Part shown: positions 11,305-21,700 of the stretch, in pieces | Layout: each line of letters opens with the position of its first letter | Numbering within the stretch: position 1 is the stretch's first letter | DNA from: Hirundichthys speculiger | Lineage: Eukaryota > Chordata > Actinopteri > Beloniformes > Exocoetidae | Length of the DNA: 64,000 nt | Direction of reading: 5' to 3' | NCBI GenBank assembly: GCA_018398805.1 | Contig: JAGFBZ010000363.1 | Coordinates: forward strand, 62,001 to 126,000 | Position numbers and translations under genes: made by a program | The notes under the pieces: model-generated | What the model saw: the letters and a program-made list of their open reading frames with translations, nothing else | Databases searched by the model: none | What the model was told of the DNA's origin: nothing

Positions 11305-11470
11305 CCTCTCTAATCCAGTTGGGTAGGCAGATTTTGAAGTGCTCTGCTTTTAAAATGCTCCTCGGTTCGACCTTGCACTGAGGTTTTAACAAAACCGTGG
11401 TGCAGATTGCAATACTTGGGTCACCCCTGGGTCCCACCTGGGGACCCAGGGGTGTTAATCTTGGACGGTG
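11305..11470. repeat. Dispersed repeat D, copy 2
   Basis: Second copy of the repeat seen at 9222-9405, beginning CTAATCCAGTTGGGTAGGCAG and continuing GTGCTCTGCTTTTAAAATGC. Its distal half contains the GC-rich hairpin at 11422-11454. Confidence 0.5.
11422..11454. repeat. Perfect GC-rich hairpin, 14-bp arms
   Basis: CACCCCTGGGTCCC at 11422-11435 pairs exactly with GGGACCCAGGGGTG at 11441-11454 across a 5-nt loop (ACCTG). It is strikingly GC-rich for its AT-rich surroundings. Confidence 0.92.
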
Positions 11471-11479
11471 TTGTAAAAG

Positions 11480-12599
11480 TCTGACAAGCAATATTTATGC
11501 TTTTTCCTAAACACAGTTTGAATCAGCAAAACTCTTTTGGGTATGATTTAATTTTATAAAGAAGCCAATGCTGTGCATTGTTTACTAAGTAATTAATCAG
11601 AGAGCAACAGAAAGTGCTCACCAAGGTTGTTGTTGTCTTTCTTGTTTGGAGCATTGCATTTTCTTATAACAAGATAATGTGCCATGAAGTATAATTGGAT
11701 GTGAAAGGCTAAAAAAATATAACAATAAAAAAGAAGCATTCAGTGCACCATGTTGCAGAGTCATTGTTCATAATTCATTATAATTATTTTTTTGAAATAA
11801 CAGTCATTTACTGTTGAGATATAACCCTTGAGCTCTGAGGTGAGAGGGTGAACATAACAAGTTCTCTTCTCTGTGCTTCCAGTCTTCGATGCCAAAGGTT
11901 AAACAATATTATGTAATATTCAGCTATTAAAAGCAGACAGCTGAGGTTTGAGGCAGGTTTGAGGTTTGAAAGGGGAGGAAGTGCAAACACATCACATGTA
12001 TGTTCTACTACTATGATCTCTCGGCACTTGAATCTTTCAAGTTGATTCATTGGAGTATGAAAGTATGATATCTGTGTTACAAATGTATAGAAACTATACA
12101 TACATACTATACACTATAATAGAAACTAATGAAACATTAGCTTCATTTTTGCAGGAAGCAGAAAAGAGAATAGATGCAATTACTAACAGTTATAACACAA
12201 TTGTGTCCATGACTAGCCAATGATTGTGCACAGCAGCATTAAATGAAATTCACACTCTAATGCCAAACTCAGTAGAGGGAGAAAAAGAAGAGGGTGTAAC
12301 AGTCGTCTGAAGATGCTGACTGGTGGTATATTTCCTTCACTGGCCATCCATTCTTCTAGCTGAACATCTCTCTCTTTCATACTCTTTTCTATGAAACAAT
12401 GACCTCAAAACCTACACACGGAAAATGTGATTTGATTGTTAGGTTCTTCACCTTTTAGATGACTGACTGAAAGATCTACACTGACCATGTTTACAACATT
12501 AAACCTGAAGCCCTCTTTGCAATGGTTGTAACCCAGTTTCCCCAAAATAAGTTCCCCTCAACACTAATCTGTAGAAATACTGTTCCTCCATGCTGACCT
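11480..12599. other. No gene recognised
   Basis: AT-rich DNA, no recognisable element. The minus-strand frame at 11808-12101 shows no motif or splice context. Confidence 0.55.
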
Positions 12600-12868
12600 T
12601 TTTTTTTTTTTTTGACTACACTTACATGCTGTTTTATCCACACCAAGGTGCCCTCAAAGCGGTTTACATTGGCCTTTCATTCACACTCACATTCACACAC
12701 TAGTGAGTGGCTGCTACCATGCAAGGTGCTGTCAACCCACTGGGGGCAAGTTTAGGTTCAGTGTCTTGCCCAAGGACACCTTGGCATGTGGACAGTTGGA
12801 GCCAGGATCGAACCACCAACCTTCCAGTGACTAGACGACCCACTCTACCAACTGAGCTACAGCCACCC
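12600..12868 (-). mobile_element. tRNA-derived SINE
   Basis: Minus-strand element. Its 5' end near 12868 reads GGGTGGCTGTAGCTCAGTTG, a tRNA-like head with intact A and B boxes. The body contains CCAAGGTGTCCTTGGGCAAG and ACACTGAACC. It ends in a poly(A) tract, seen as a 14-nt T run near 12600 on the plus strand. This is a common teleost SINE type whose head resembles a tRNA gene. The well-kept promoter boxes suggest a fairly recent copy. Confidence 0.85.
12805..12859 (-). promoter_or_regulatory. Pol III internal promoter (A and B boxes) of SINE
   Basis: A box TAGCTCAGTTGG is at 12859-12848 and B box GGTTCGATCC at 12814-12805, both on the minus strand and about 33 bp apart, as in tRNA genes. 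They sit in the SINE head. Confidence 0.85.
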
Positions 12869-13284
12869 ATCTTGGTGCTGAGCAGAAATTAGAAGAACAA
12901 ACACCAGAGCATTTTTCTCCACCTTTACCAGAATGATATGAAGTACAGATAGGTACAGCAGCTTGATCATTCAGGTCTTGGAAGGGAGCAGGGGCAGACT
13001 GGGTGGCTGGCTGTGTCATACAGTACAATATGATATAATATAATATGATGAAGACTAAAGATGCCACTAAAATGGACTTTTCCTTTACTGTCAGTTGCAT
13101 CGCAATGGGGTTAACTGTTTTAATAAACGAGGAAGGTCATTGAAAATTTCAGTGTAACTGAAATGTAGTGTGAGCACTTGACGACATCGATGAAGACTTT
13201 AGCAAGTCTTTAATGAATGATGCATTGGTATTGCATTGGTGATTTTCAAATCTCACAAATCTATGTTTTATTCCCTTTTAACTC
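12869..13284. other. No gene recognised
   Basis: Short AT-rich spacer; nothing identified. Confidence 0.5.
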
Positions 13285-13470
13285 AGCTTAACTTAACTTT
13301 TTTCATAAAGCACTTTAAAAACAATGCAGTTGGCCAAAGTGCTGGACATGGAAAAAGATGAAAACAAATAAAAACAAGAGAAGAATAAAAAAGAAACAGA
13401 AAACCAATGACAAGTAGGAAAAATAAAAGTCAACATCTCAAAACTGGGTTCAAAGCCAAACAATTAAAAG
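13285..13470 (-). mobile_element. L2-like LINE 3' end, degenerate
   Basis: On the plus strand the terminus reads CTTAACTTTTTTCATAAAGC and ACTTTAAAAACAATGCAGTT, then CCAAAGTGCT, a diverged inverse of the L2-type 3' end. The A-rich stretch after it resembles the preceding UTR and last codons of such an element. Only similarity at the end supports the call. Confidence 0.5.
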
Positions 13471-13885
13471 ATAAAATGTAACATAAAAGAGATGTAAAAA
13501 CAGGTGTGGGCCAGCCTGCCAGGAATTAAAACAAGATAACAAAAGGTAAAATAACCTAAAAGAGTGGGATGGTCTGCCACAAATTAAGATATGCTAAAAT
13601 AACATAAAAATTAAGAGTTAAAATAATAAGATCAATAAAACTGTTGTGTCAAAGTTAGTTAATTTAGATATAATATATTCTCATCATTCTTTTCTAAGCA
13701 TGCATCTTCAATTTTGTTTTTTATGATGGTTAATGTGTAACTATTTATTTAAAAATCTCTATTATACTATTTATTCCAATTTGCTAATACTCATTTTTGA
13801 CTTCATGGTGTGTGTGTAATGAAGGTCACTCAGGTTTCCATACGGGCTTTAAATGGCACCGTGTATTTCTCAAATAAAGGTTCGA
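13471..13885. other. No gene recognised
   Basis: A-rich DNA that may be the continuation of the degenerate LINE 3' end; no coding motif. Confidence 0.4.
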
Positions 13886-13889
13886 ACAC

Positions 13890-14382
13890 AGTGAAACACT
13901 GGAGCAGCTCTGTACCCTTGCTGGAGTGCTGGAAAGAGCCTGGGAATTTGTCCAACTGGTACACATGTTTTGTGGACTTTAGAAGGCATTTGATCATCCC
14001 TCTGAGTCTCCTGTGGGGGTACTCCAGGACTATGGCATACAGATACAAATAGCTGGCATATGGATACAAATAGCTGAAATTAGTTTTCTCCACAGAGTGA
14101 CTGGACTCTCCCTTAGAGATAGGGTGATAAGTTCAGTCATTCGGGAGAGGCTCGATGAAGAGCCGCTGCTCCAACCATGTCCCACTGGGAGGAGGCCCCA
14201 GGGCAGACCCAGGACCCAATCGGAGAGACTGTATCTCTTGACTGGCCTGGGATGCCTCGGTGTTCCTGTGGAGGGGCTAGAGGAGGTGGCCAGGGAGGGG
14301 CGGTCTGGGCCTCTTTGTTTAGGCTGCTGCCCCCACGCCCCAAATTTGGATAAGCACAAGTCAATGGATGGATGAATGGTTC
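13890..14382 (+). mobile_element. Rex3-like (RTE) LINE with internal deletion
   Basis: 13905-14036 encodes the region around RT motif A (CFVDFRRHLIIPLSLLWG in a shifted frame, for the usual CFVDLEKAFDRVPRG-LWG). The sequence then jumps to the C-terminal domain from 14083: RVTGLSLRDRVISSVIRERL, then PCPTGRRPQGRPRTQSERLY and EEVAREGRSGPLCL. It ends with an ATGGATGGATGAATGG tail, matching the GATG-type tail of Rex3. A block of the RT core and thumb (hundreds of codons) is missing. Two 21-bp near-copies (14034-14054 and 14055-14075, two mismatches) sit at the junction as filler. Frameshifts are present. Confidence 0.82.
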
Positions 14383-15295
14383 AAACATATTAATTACAGA
14401 TTCAGGTTTTTCATTGGAAATTAAGTCCTGTCAATATTAACCCAGAGAAAGTGATGTAAAATCAACTCCAATAGCTATTTTATCTTGAATTGGTCTTGCA
14501 GGTATACTCAGATTAAGTTGATTTTAACCAGAAGGAAATTCATCTGCAGCATTTGCTTTTTCCTATTGTTGTGGAAGCTTTATTTCCCCCCCCACGGACA
14601 TACACTGATATAAAGAAAAGCAGCGACAAAAAAATTATAATTTTTGTCTAATTTGTTTAATTGGGCTCTTTTTGTCTTGTTTAAGAATTGTGTGACAATC
14701 TGGTGATGGTTTAAGCCCTATTAGTGCAGAAATATAGAAATGTATAAGGGGTTCATAAATTACAAAGCTCAAGTGAGGATAATGTAATCCCTCCAGTGCA
14801 CTAGTGTCCCCTAGCTCTCTTCCCATTAGGCATGCTTGAAATACATCAAGGGACGGACATCAAGAGCCCAAACCAACTCCAGTGACTTTTTTAACCTTAA
14901 AGAGCTGCAGAATTGTATTCCTATTCTGTCCCTCTGGGTAAGCTGAAGCCCAGGGAGAGGGAAACTAATCTTTGCTCCTTGAATCCATGATCTAACTCTT
15001 CTGGTGACACACACCGTAGTGGGACCAATTTTCATATCCAAGATCAGCCTACTTCTTTTTGATGTGAAGGAATTAGTTAAAGAACAGTTGTTCTTGCCAT
15101 CATGCTGTTTGCATTGGTAAAACGTTACTCTATGATTTTAGCTGAAAGACTTTGCTGTTGTATGCAACTGTTAATTAACATCAATGGATAGGAAAACTTC
15201 CCTTCATTAGTATGTAGGCCTCTTGAGATTATCTTTTTTTTTTTAGTTGAACCACCACATGAAACAATGTGTAACTTTGGTTGGACCTTTGGCGT
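14383..15295. other. No gene recognised
   Basis: Unique-looking DNA without recognised elements; open frames are short. Confidence 0.55.
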
Positions 15296-15507
15296 GACCT
15301 CACTCCCAACTCTCTCTGGGTTGCGAGTGAGGTGCTCAAGAGGGGGAGTTTAAGAAACTTGAGGTCTTGAGGACTGAGGGAAGAACAGAGCAGGAGATGA
15401 CAGGAAGATCTTTACTGGTCTGTCGTGGTGAAGAGAGACATACCCTTGTCCATGTTTGTCCAACCTGAGGGTCCACATGCAGATCCAGGACACATGGGAG
15501 AGATTAT

Positions 15508-16099
15508 GGGTGAATTCCAATTCCTCCCTTAACCCTCGATCTCAAAAATGCAAAGCTCCCGCGAAGTGCAAGTGCTGTCCTGCTTCTCAGAACGTCAAGT
15601 TAAGGGACAAGTTTGAGGGCCGTATCGCCCTCAATATTGAGATTCTCCGGCACCACCCCTGGGAGTAAGGGCTACCCAGAAGGCAGTGCGTGTTTTTGCC
15701 AAGACCTCTTCGAAAAGGATGGTGATTGGCAGTAGCCAGTCTCATGAAGATGCCCAAAGCCCACGCAAAGGAAATCAGCGATGCAGAGAGCATTGTTGCC
15801 AAAATATCATCATCTTCTTCCTTTCCTTTTTCTTCTTCTTCTTCTTTTTCTTCTTCCTCCTCTTATTCTTCTTCTACCTCTTCTTTGCAGTCCCCGTCTT
15901 CTTGACAGACTGGACGTTGCTTTAGCGTAAGGCCGCCCCCCACAGTCTGAAGGCATAACTGCATTCAAGGAGTGTCCCATTTCTAAGTCATAAGATAGCA
16001 CTTACACTTACTTTCGGGGGCCAAGATTGAGGGCCAAAGATTGAGGGTTAAGGGCGAGGGCTGAGATTAAGGGTTAAGGGGGAAATTGAAATGCACCCC
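15508..16099. mobile_element. MITE family A, copy 2 (~590 bp)
   Basis: The left end GGGTGAATTCCAATTCCTCC and the right end (GGGGAAATTGAAATGCACCC on the plus strand) are the same inverted ends as at 8306-8816. The internal order is also shared, with an extra ~80 bp including a CTT-rich pyrimidine tract (15808-15895). The host Rex3 sequence reads GAGATTAT before it and ATATCTCC after, so the target duplication is only 2-3 bp of AT. No conserved ORF is shared by the two copies, so it is probably non-autonomous. Confidence 0.8.
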
Positions 16100-16320
16100 A
16101 TATCTCCTTGGTATATTCCTGGAAAAGCTGGAGGAAGTGGCAGAGGAGATGGAGGACTAAGGGCCCGATCTTGCACCTCCCATTACCCAATACCCAAAAC
16201 CCATTACCTGCAAATCACAGATTTAGGAGCCGAAATGCAATCTTCCACCTCCCAATACCCAAAACCCATTTTGCCGTCTCCCTTAAGCACATTGTGGGCG
16301 CGGCAATGGGCGTGTCACTA

Positions 16321-16465
16321 GCGCTTTCCACGAATTCGGTATCTTGCGGTACCTGTACTTCGCAGATTTTGGGTATTGGGTAATGGGTGGTGTGACCACC
16401 CATTACCCAATACCCAAAATCTGCGAGACACCAGTACCGCAAGATACCGAGTTTGTGGAAAGCGC
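16321..16465. repeat. Long hairpin, 71-bp arms, inside Harbinger element
   Basis: The arms 16321-16391 and 16395-16465 are inverted copies with about 7 mismatches and a 3-nt centre (GTG). The centre-proximal 35 bp, rich in GGGTATTGGGTAATGGGT, are perfect; mismatches cluster mid-arm. CCCATTACCCAATACCCAAA also occurs at the left terminus (16181-16200), so the hairpin probably arose by inverted duplication of subterminal DNA. Confidence 0.88.
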
Positions 16466-16739
16466 AACTGGCATGTCGGCGCGTAAAAGAGCGCGTCCAA
16501 ATCCTGTCATTGCGCGTCCACCCAGTCACATGTGGACTGCACAACCGGCTCTACCTCTCGATTATGCATCACTGTATTACTTTCATACATTATTCTCTTA
16601 AGGGCAGATGATGTCTGTACAGCTGTGACATGATCTCATTCAGATGTTTGCTGTGGAGGAAACGAGGAGATCACAGAACTCTGTTGTGAAAAAAGCACCG
16701 CTCCCAGCAACTATGCGTCTTGGCGCAGCTGTGCGTCTT

Positions 16740-16990
16740 TGCGCAGGGGATATGTTCAAGATAACTCAAAAAGTTATGGATGGATTTTGATGACATTTTC
16801 AGGAGTTGTCAGAAATGTGAAAAGGAAGAACTGATTTTATTTTGGGTGTGATCCGGAAGAAATCCTGGATTCTGGATCACTTTCAAATTTTCGATAACAT
16901 TGCGCTGTTTAGTTGTTTCTTGAACCCTAAAGCAATCACACAACTGCTGTGCTTGGCGGAGGTCTGCGCTCTCCGATTGCTTTTCTAGTT
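16740..16990 (+). mobile_element. Retroposon-like block nested in Harbinger element
   Basis: CAAGATAACTCAAAAAGTTA, TGGATTTTGATGACATTTTC and TTGGCGGAGGTCTGCGCTCT, followed by TGCTTTTCTAGTT, form a word order I recognise as a widespread animal dispersed repeat. I cannot name the family. It may be an insertion or a captured segment. Confidence 0.4.
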
Positions 16991-17535
16991 AATAAATGCT
17001 TTCCTGGAAGCTCACCGGCTCTATTTTCTGAGCAGTTTGTTGGAACTTCTTGGAGTACAAAAGAAATGATTAAATCATTTGCTCCACATTAGTTAAAGCT
17101 AGTTATGTATATATCAGTGCAGAGGAGGAGGAGGAAAAAAGAGGAGGAAGCTCTACAGCACAGTCCCAGACCAGCTGTCCATGAGAGCTGCTCTGATCTG
17201 GGTGAAAAGACGTTCCATGGCAGTTTGCAGGTACTGCAACCTGCTCTTAAAGGCAATGGCTACTGACGCACTGATTGGTTAAACAGGTGGAACGCCCTAA
17301 CCACTCCCATGCATAATGTGTGCATGACATCGTGGATTTCGCAGGTGAGATCGTGGGTTTTGGGAGGTGGAAGATTGCGTTCTTCGTGGGGGAACGCCCC
17401 TCCCAATACCTTTTATCCCTTAATAGCAGGTTTTGGAGGTTTGGCGCAAGATCGGGCCCTAAGTCTTTCTGTTGAAGCTGTTGTCCCTGCAACATGGACT
17501 TGCACAAGTGGAAGTGAATAGGTAGACATGTGGAA

Positions 17536-19468
17536 AAAATGATTATTGCACATTATTCGTGCAAATAATGCACAAACATAACTTCAATGGGCTTTTGTAT
17601 TTTTAAAACCCCACTGTGGAGAATGTAAATGTGTCGAATATAAAAACAGGACGCTGAAATTTGCGAATCTCTTAAATCCACATGTTATTCACAATAAAAC
17701 AAAGTATGAGATGTTAAAAGTGAGACATTTTACCATTTCATGAAAAACATTAGTTTATTTTGGATTTGATTACAGCAATACGTGTCCAAAATGTTGACTC
17801 AGGGGATGTTGCACTGCAGTAAATATCAGTGTAGCGTCCCCTCTTCTTTTAATAACAGTATATTCTTTGTGCATAAACTGTTAACAGAGGGAAATTTACA
17901 CATTTTGGCATTTGAGAAAATGTCAGTGGTTTCGAACTTTTTGTTGGTACGAACAAAGTCCAGTCCTGGCTGTGACCACGCAGAAAGCTTGTATAAATAA
18001 CAATAAAAAATGTGTGTTAAAAACAGTGCATACCCTGGCTGGTACATAGATAGTGATATAACACATAATATAACAAATACAAGCCCCAGTGCAAGAAAAA
18101 AAATTGGCCGGGGGGCAGGGGGCATTGGCAGTAGGAGTGCTTACCATGGGCTTAGGCTCCTCAGGAAACATATTCTTGAGTGTTTAAAATGTCCACGTCA
18201 AGGAGTTTTTTACTTTGCCTTTTCTTTTTACTTAAGAGTTTGGGTTTTTCAGTTGATAAATAAATAGTTGAGTTATCCCTTGCATGATTTGGCACAAAAT
18301 TGCTGTTGTTCCCTATTACTAAAACCACATGTTGTATCATAAACACACAGAATTTTGAATTTGATTTGAAAGGCCTTTGCAGAATTAATTTCCAGTGTGT
18401 GTCTACATGTTCTTGTGGCTGTGTGCATGTATGGGTCGACAGCCTATTTGGCTGTGTGCGCTGTTTGCGGCACACCTAACAGGAAATTAACTGACTGATG
18501 ATCAGTGGACATTCAGGAAAGAAAAAGATGACTGTGTTATTAAAAATGTGTCAGATGCCACTGGAGGTGGATTCACAAACAGACTTAAAGGGCCTGACAG
18601 CACAGTTCATCTTTGCCATCATCTCTTTTCAGTTTAAATATTCGAAAACAAATAATCTTTTTTTTTCCTTCTTTGGGGTATATTCATTTGTTTAGCAAAC
18701 AAATCTGATTCTGAATCAGAGCAGTCAGCTGTCCCAAGAGAAATGAACTCAGCTCCATCTCATCTGCTCCTCTCCGTTATAACAGATTGTTGGCTTGTTT
18801 TCATATGGAAAAAAAAAATAGTCTCTTGAATTTCTAATCAACATCTTCTGAGTTTAGTCTATCTTATTATGTTTAGCATTCTTGGCAACCAGCAGCAGTT
18901 ATTAAAATCTTCTGTAAACTATGCAGTAGAATCTTATTAATGCAAATTGTTTCTTTTGATGGTTAGTGAAGCAACCTTCCAGCACCGAAATCATTATAAC
19001 CTTATGACAGAATATATCATCTCATTGGACTTTTTACAAAGTTGATTGTTCATAGAGTTAATTCCAGGCCTGAAGAGGGACCAGGGGTTTCATACTCAAG
19101 ACAAACTCACTTCAAAGACGAGGACATTTGAATAACGAGTTAAATTCTTGCTATCCTGTAGTTTGTAAAATGTTATTGCTCTGTTTCTTCAGTTGAAGTT
19201 GCTGCTGTTGGCAGCTTTGTTTTTTTGTTGTCTCATTCTTAGTGAACATGAGGATTTCCTTTTCCTTTATACACATTAGCATGCAAGTCCTTAGAAGTAC
19301 GCTCCTGGGCATCTTAGGAGAGTTCAATTTTAACCAAGCAGGCAACGTTCCAATTTCCAGGTTGAATCCAAAGTGGAACTAAGCCTGGAAGAGTCTAAGG
19401 ATGAAGCTTAGCCACACAGCAGGCAGCTTTTGCTAACCATGCACCAGTCATTTCTGATGTTGCCACAG
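17536..19468. other. No gene recognised
   Basis: Nearly 2 kb of unique-looking, AT-rich DNA. Overlapping short ORFs near 17782-18267 on both strands have no motif. Confidence 0.5.
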
Positions 19469-19615
19469 AAATGACATGTGAAGCAGGATTTCCCACTGGG
19501 AATGATCACTGGCAGCTCTACGGCTCCTCCAGCGTCGTTGGAGCCACAGCAGATCATTTCAGGACCCTTCCAAGTGGAAGTCTGCAGGGGCTCAAAGTCA
19601 ATCAGCCTGCAACAC
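19469..19615 (+). CDS. Candidate host exon, phase 1-1, unidentified
   Basis: A 147-bp segment starts after an acceptor-like site (TTTCTGATGTTGCCACAG, 19451-19468) and ends at a donor-like GTGAGC (19616-19621). Only one frame is open: two bases complete a codon, then MTCEAGFPTGNDHWQLYG, SSSVVGATADHFRTLP and SGSLQGLKVNQPAT. Both boundaries would be phase 1, a pattern common in extracellular modules. I recognise no domain and see no partner exon nearby on this strand within 30 kb. Chance splice-like sites around a conserved non-coding element are a real alternative. Confidence 0.28.
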
Positions 19616-19804
19616 GTGAGCTGATGCCAGCAGCCTTGCCCGACTGTAATGGGTGTTACACTGTGACACCCAGGCAGGCCGAACTAGGGTGGGGGGGGGC
19701 CAAGCAGATTTTCATATTTCAGCTCTGGAAACACTTGTTTTTGTTGTTTTGTTAGCAACACTTGAAATTAGGATGTTTGGACAGATTTCATCAGAATGAA
19801 TGTA

Positions 19805-20035
19805 AAGTCACATCAGTTAGCATCATAGGCTAGCATAAGCTAAGCCAGCCAAGCTAAAATAGTTAAGTGTGCCTGAAATAAGGTGGGTGGTTTCCTGCTG
19901 GCTTCCAGACCTGCTCGTTCCACCCATTTGCAACATGATGTGTGCAGTACGAGGGAGAAAAAGGCCTCAAAATCCCTCCCTAAGAAAACCTTTGGGTGAT
20001 GTCACAGGGGGATTGTCTATTTCTTCTGACACAGT
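19805..20035 (+). repeat. Dispersed repeat R, copy 2
   Basis: Same order of landmarks as copies 1 and 3: GTTAGCATCATAGGCTAGCA, TAAGCTAAGCCAGCCAAGCT, GCTCGTTCCACCCATTTGCA, GAGAAAAAGGCCTC and TTTGGGTGATGTCACAGG. It is the most complete copy at its 5' side. Non-coding. Confidence 0.68.
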
Positions 20036-20650
20036 TTATGATTTAACTTATTTCACAGCTCGACTTCTGATCTACTACTAATACGACTTTAAAGCTACCA
20101 TGTGAAGGAAAGTTAACTAAGTAAATGGTCACACAGCCAAGAAAGGAAAATAATGTGTTGACGACTTGCAAACCTTGTGATACCACTTTACAAGGTATAA
20201 AAATGAGTTCATGGTTGACTTATTTAATGGACCTATGCTGACAGTTCAACTCCTATTATTGTCCCAATATACGTGCCCATAAAGGGAATCGATTTACCAA
20301 ACAGAGTATGTCACACTCGACTGCAATTAGCACTGAGTTTTCCAGTTTACTTATTAGGCTGAACATCAAAACAACACATATATCTTTAGTGTAGCTGGTG
20401 GCAGCAAATTGGAAAAATGGTGAGCAGTGAATTGGACAGAGCTACAGCTCTGTACATTTTGTACTTCCTGTCAAAGTCCAGGGCAGGTACTGTGGCGCAT
20501 GTGGAGAGCCATATTCAGTCCCTTTGAAGACTATATGCAGGGTTTAGCTTGACTTTAACTGCATTATCTGGGTGTGTTACATAGATCTTACATAGATTTT
20601 AAAGCTACAATTTCAGTCAGACTCATGCAACAATAAGTTTTATTCTAACA
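20036..20650. other. No gene recognised
   Basis: Spacer between a dispersed repeat and the Tc1 element; nothing recognised. Confidence 0.5.
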
Positions 20651-20654
20651 TCAT

Positions 20655-21700
20655 GAAAATGTATTGATTGACTGCAAGGTGCCCAGGTTCTGCTGCTGCA
20701 CAACGACCTCTTATCATCACCCCTCCACCGCCATGCTTAACAGTGGATATAATTCTTGGCTTTCACCAAACATGGAGGTTTGCATTGAGGGAAAAGTACT
20801 CTACTTTGTCAAAGTCAAAGTCAAAGTGTGCTTTATTGTCAATAAGACCATGTAACAGTAATTACACAAAGGATTGAAATTGCGTTTCCCCCAAACGTGT
20901 GCCAAATGTGCAAAGTAAAATAGAGCAAACAACATAAACATAGTAAACACAACATAAACATAGTAACACAACATAAATATAGCAATTCACAGTGTTCCAG
21001 AGGTGTAGTCAGTTTGTTTGAGGTCAGTTAGAGGTATGTTGCTGATGTGCAATAATGCAAGGTGTGATAATACAAGTCCTATTTGGTCTTATCCACCCAG
21101 AGTACATTGTTTGAGAAGTCCTGTGATTTGTTCAGATGCAGTTTTGCAAATTTCTGTCATGTTTCCATGTTCGTTTTAGACAGAAAATGCTTTCTAATGG
21201 CAACCTTTACAAACAAATCATACTATTTTAGTCTTTTCACTGAGCATGAGTCCTGTAGCTTCTGAGATGTAGGTCATAGTTTATGTATTAGATTATGTCG
21301 GTGAATTGCATGGTCAGAATGTAGAGTAAATTTGCTGGGACATCCACCAATGACAAGATTGTCAGTTGACTTGAATACTTTTCACTTGTGAAGGATTTTT
21401 CTCAGTCTAGAATGCTGAATCAAAAATAGTTTGGAAATAGTTTTAGAATCCTTCCCAAACTGGTGTGTAGTTACAGCTACTTCCCTGAGATCATTGTATC
21501 TTTCCCTGTTGGTGTTGTGTTAACAAACACTTGGATTCTCCAGAGCAGCGGGGTGCCAAAACATCTCTTTTTAATAAAATCTGTACAGCTACAGCTTAAT
21601 AAATCCTAAGGGAGGAGTAAGGGGTTACTTGCTCACATGATTTCTTTCTCATTGGCTTAATTTTCATTATATAAATAATGGTATATTTACAAAAGTTATA
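20655..21700 (-). mobile_element. Tc1/mariner (Tc1-like) transposon, dead
   Basis: Minus-strand translation from about 21520 gives ERYNDLREVAVTTHQFGKDS, then KTISKLF and LRKILHK, the paired-like DNA-binding domain of Tc1 transposases. Near 21130-21080 comes KFAKLHLNKSQDFSNNVLWV followed by DKT, holding the first catalytic Asp. A last block near 20760-20660 covers the HVW/PTVKHGGGGVMIWACF/GPGHLAV region. The start codon is lost (ACC at the expected ATG) and stops interrupt the frame. The half with the second Asp and the Glu is absent. A LINE tail is inserted right after the first Asp region. The upstream UTR continues to about 21700. Confidence 0.85.
20805..21075 (-). mobile_element. LINE 3' UTR inserted in Tc1
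   Basis: Begins TCAAAGTCAAAGTCAAAGTG and GCTTTATTGTCAATAAGACC on the plus strand, the inverse of a LINE tail ending in CTTTGACTTTGA repeats. It runs to about 21075, where Tc1 sequence resumes (TTTGGTCTTATCCACCCAGA). The flanks CTACTTTG and CTATTTGG could be an imperfect target duplication. ACATAAACATAGTA-type tandem words occur inside (20930-20985). No coding sequence. Confidence 0.65.

Larger units (their letters stand above)
16161..17459. mobile_element. PIF/Harbinger-type element, non-autonomous (1.3 kb)
   Basis: Inverted ends GGGCCCGATCTTGC (16161-16174) and GCAAGATCGGGCCC (17446-17459) match perfectly over 14 bp. They are flanked by TAA at 16158-16160 and 17460-17462, the 3-bp target duplication typical of PIF/Harbinger. 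Inner similarity continues (GCAATCTTCCACCTCCCAA on both sides). There is no transposase or Myb-like ORF. The interior is CpG-rich, with a 71-bp-arm hairpin (16321-16465) and a retroposon-like block (16740-16990). It lies inside a Rex3-like fragment and is therefore younger than it. Confidence 0.82.
15300..17535 (+). mobile_element. Rex3-like LINE split by two DNA transposons
   Basis: Three pieces of one Rex3-like 3' region lie in order. 15300-15507 contains GTGCTCAAGAGGGGGAGTTT, GAGCAGGAGATGAC and GTCGTGGTGAAGAGAGA, then an internal deletion, then the PRT/W-RDY region ending GAGAGATTAT. 16100-16160 is ATATCTCCTTGGTATATTCC followed by GAAAAGCTGGAGGAAGTGG. 17463-17535 is GTCTTTCTGTTGAAGCTGTT, then CAAGTGGAAGTGAATAGGT. 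In an intact Rex3 these are contiguous and end in a GATG tail. A MITE occupies the first break and a Harbinger-type element the second. The LINE is the oldest layer here. Confidence 0.78.

Noticed and set aside
12800..12868. Stand-alone tRNA gene on the minus strand
   Set aside because: A and B boxes are present, but the sequence continues into a SINE body with a poly(A) tail and does not close a full tRNA cloverleaf that I can see.
14013..14375. 120-codon ORF as a gene
   Set aside because: It is the C-terminal Rex3-like fragment after the internal deletion, with the LINE tail following.
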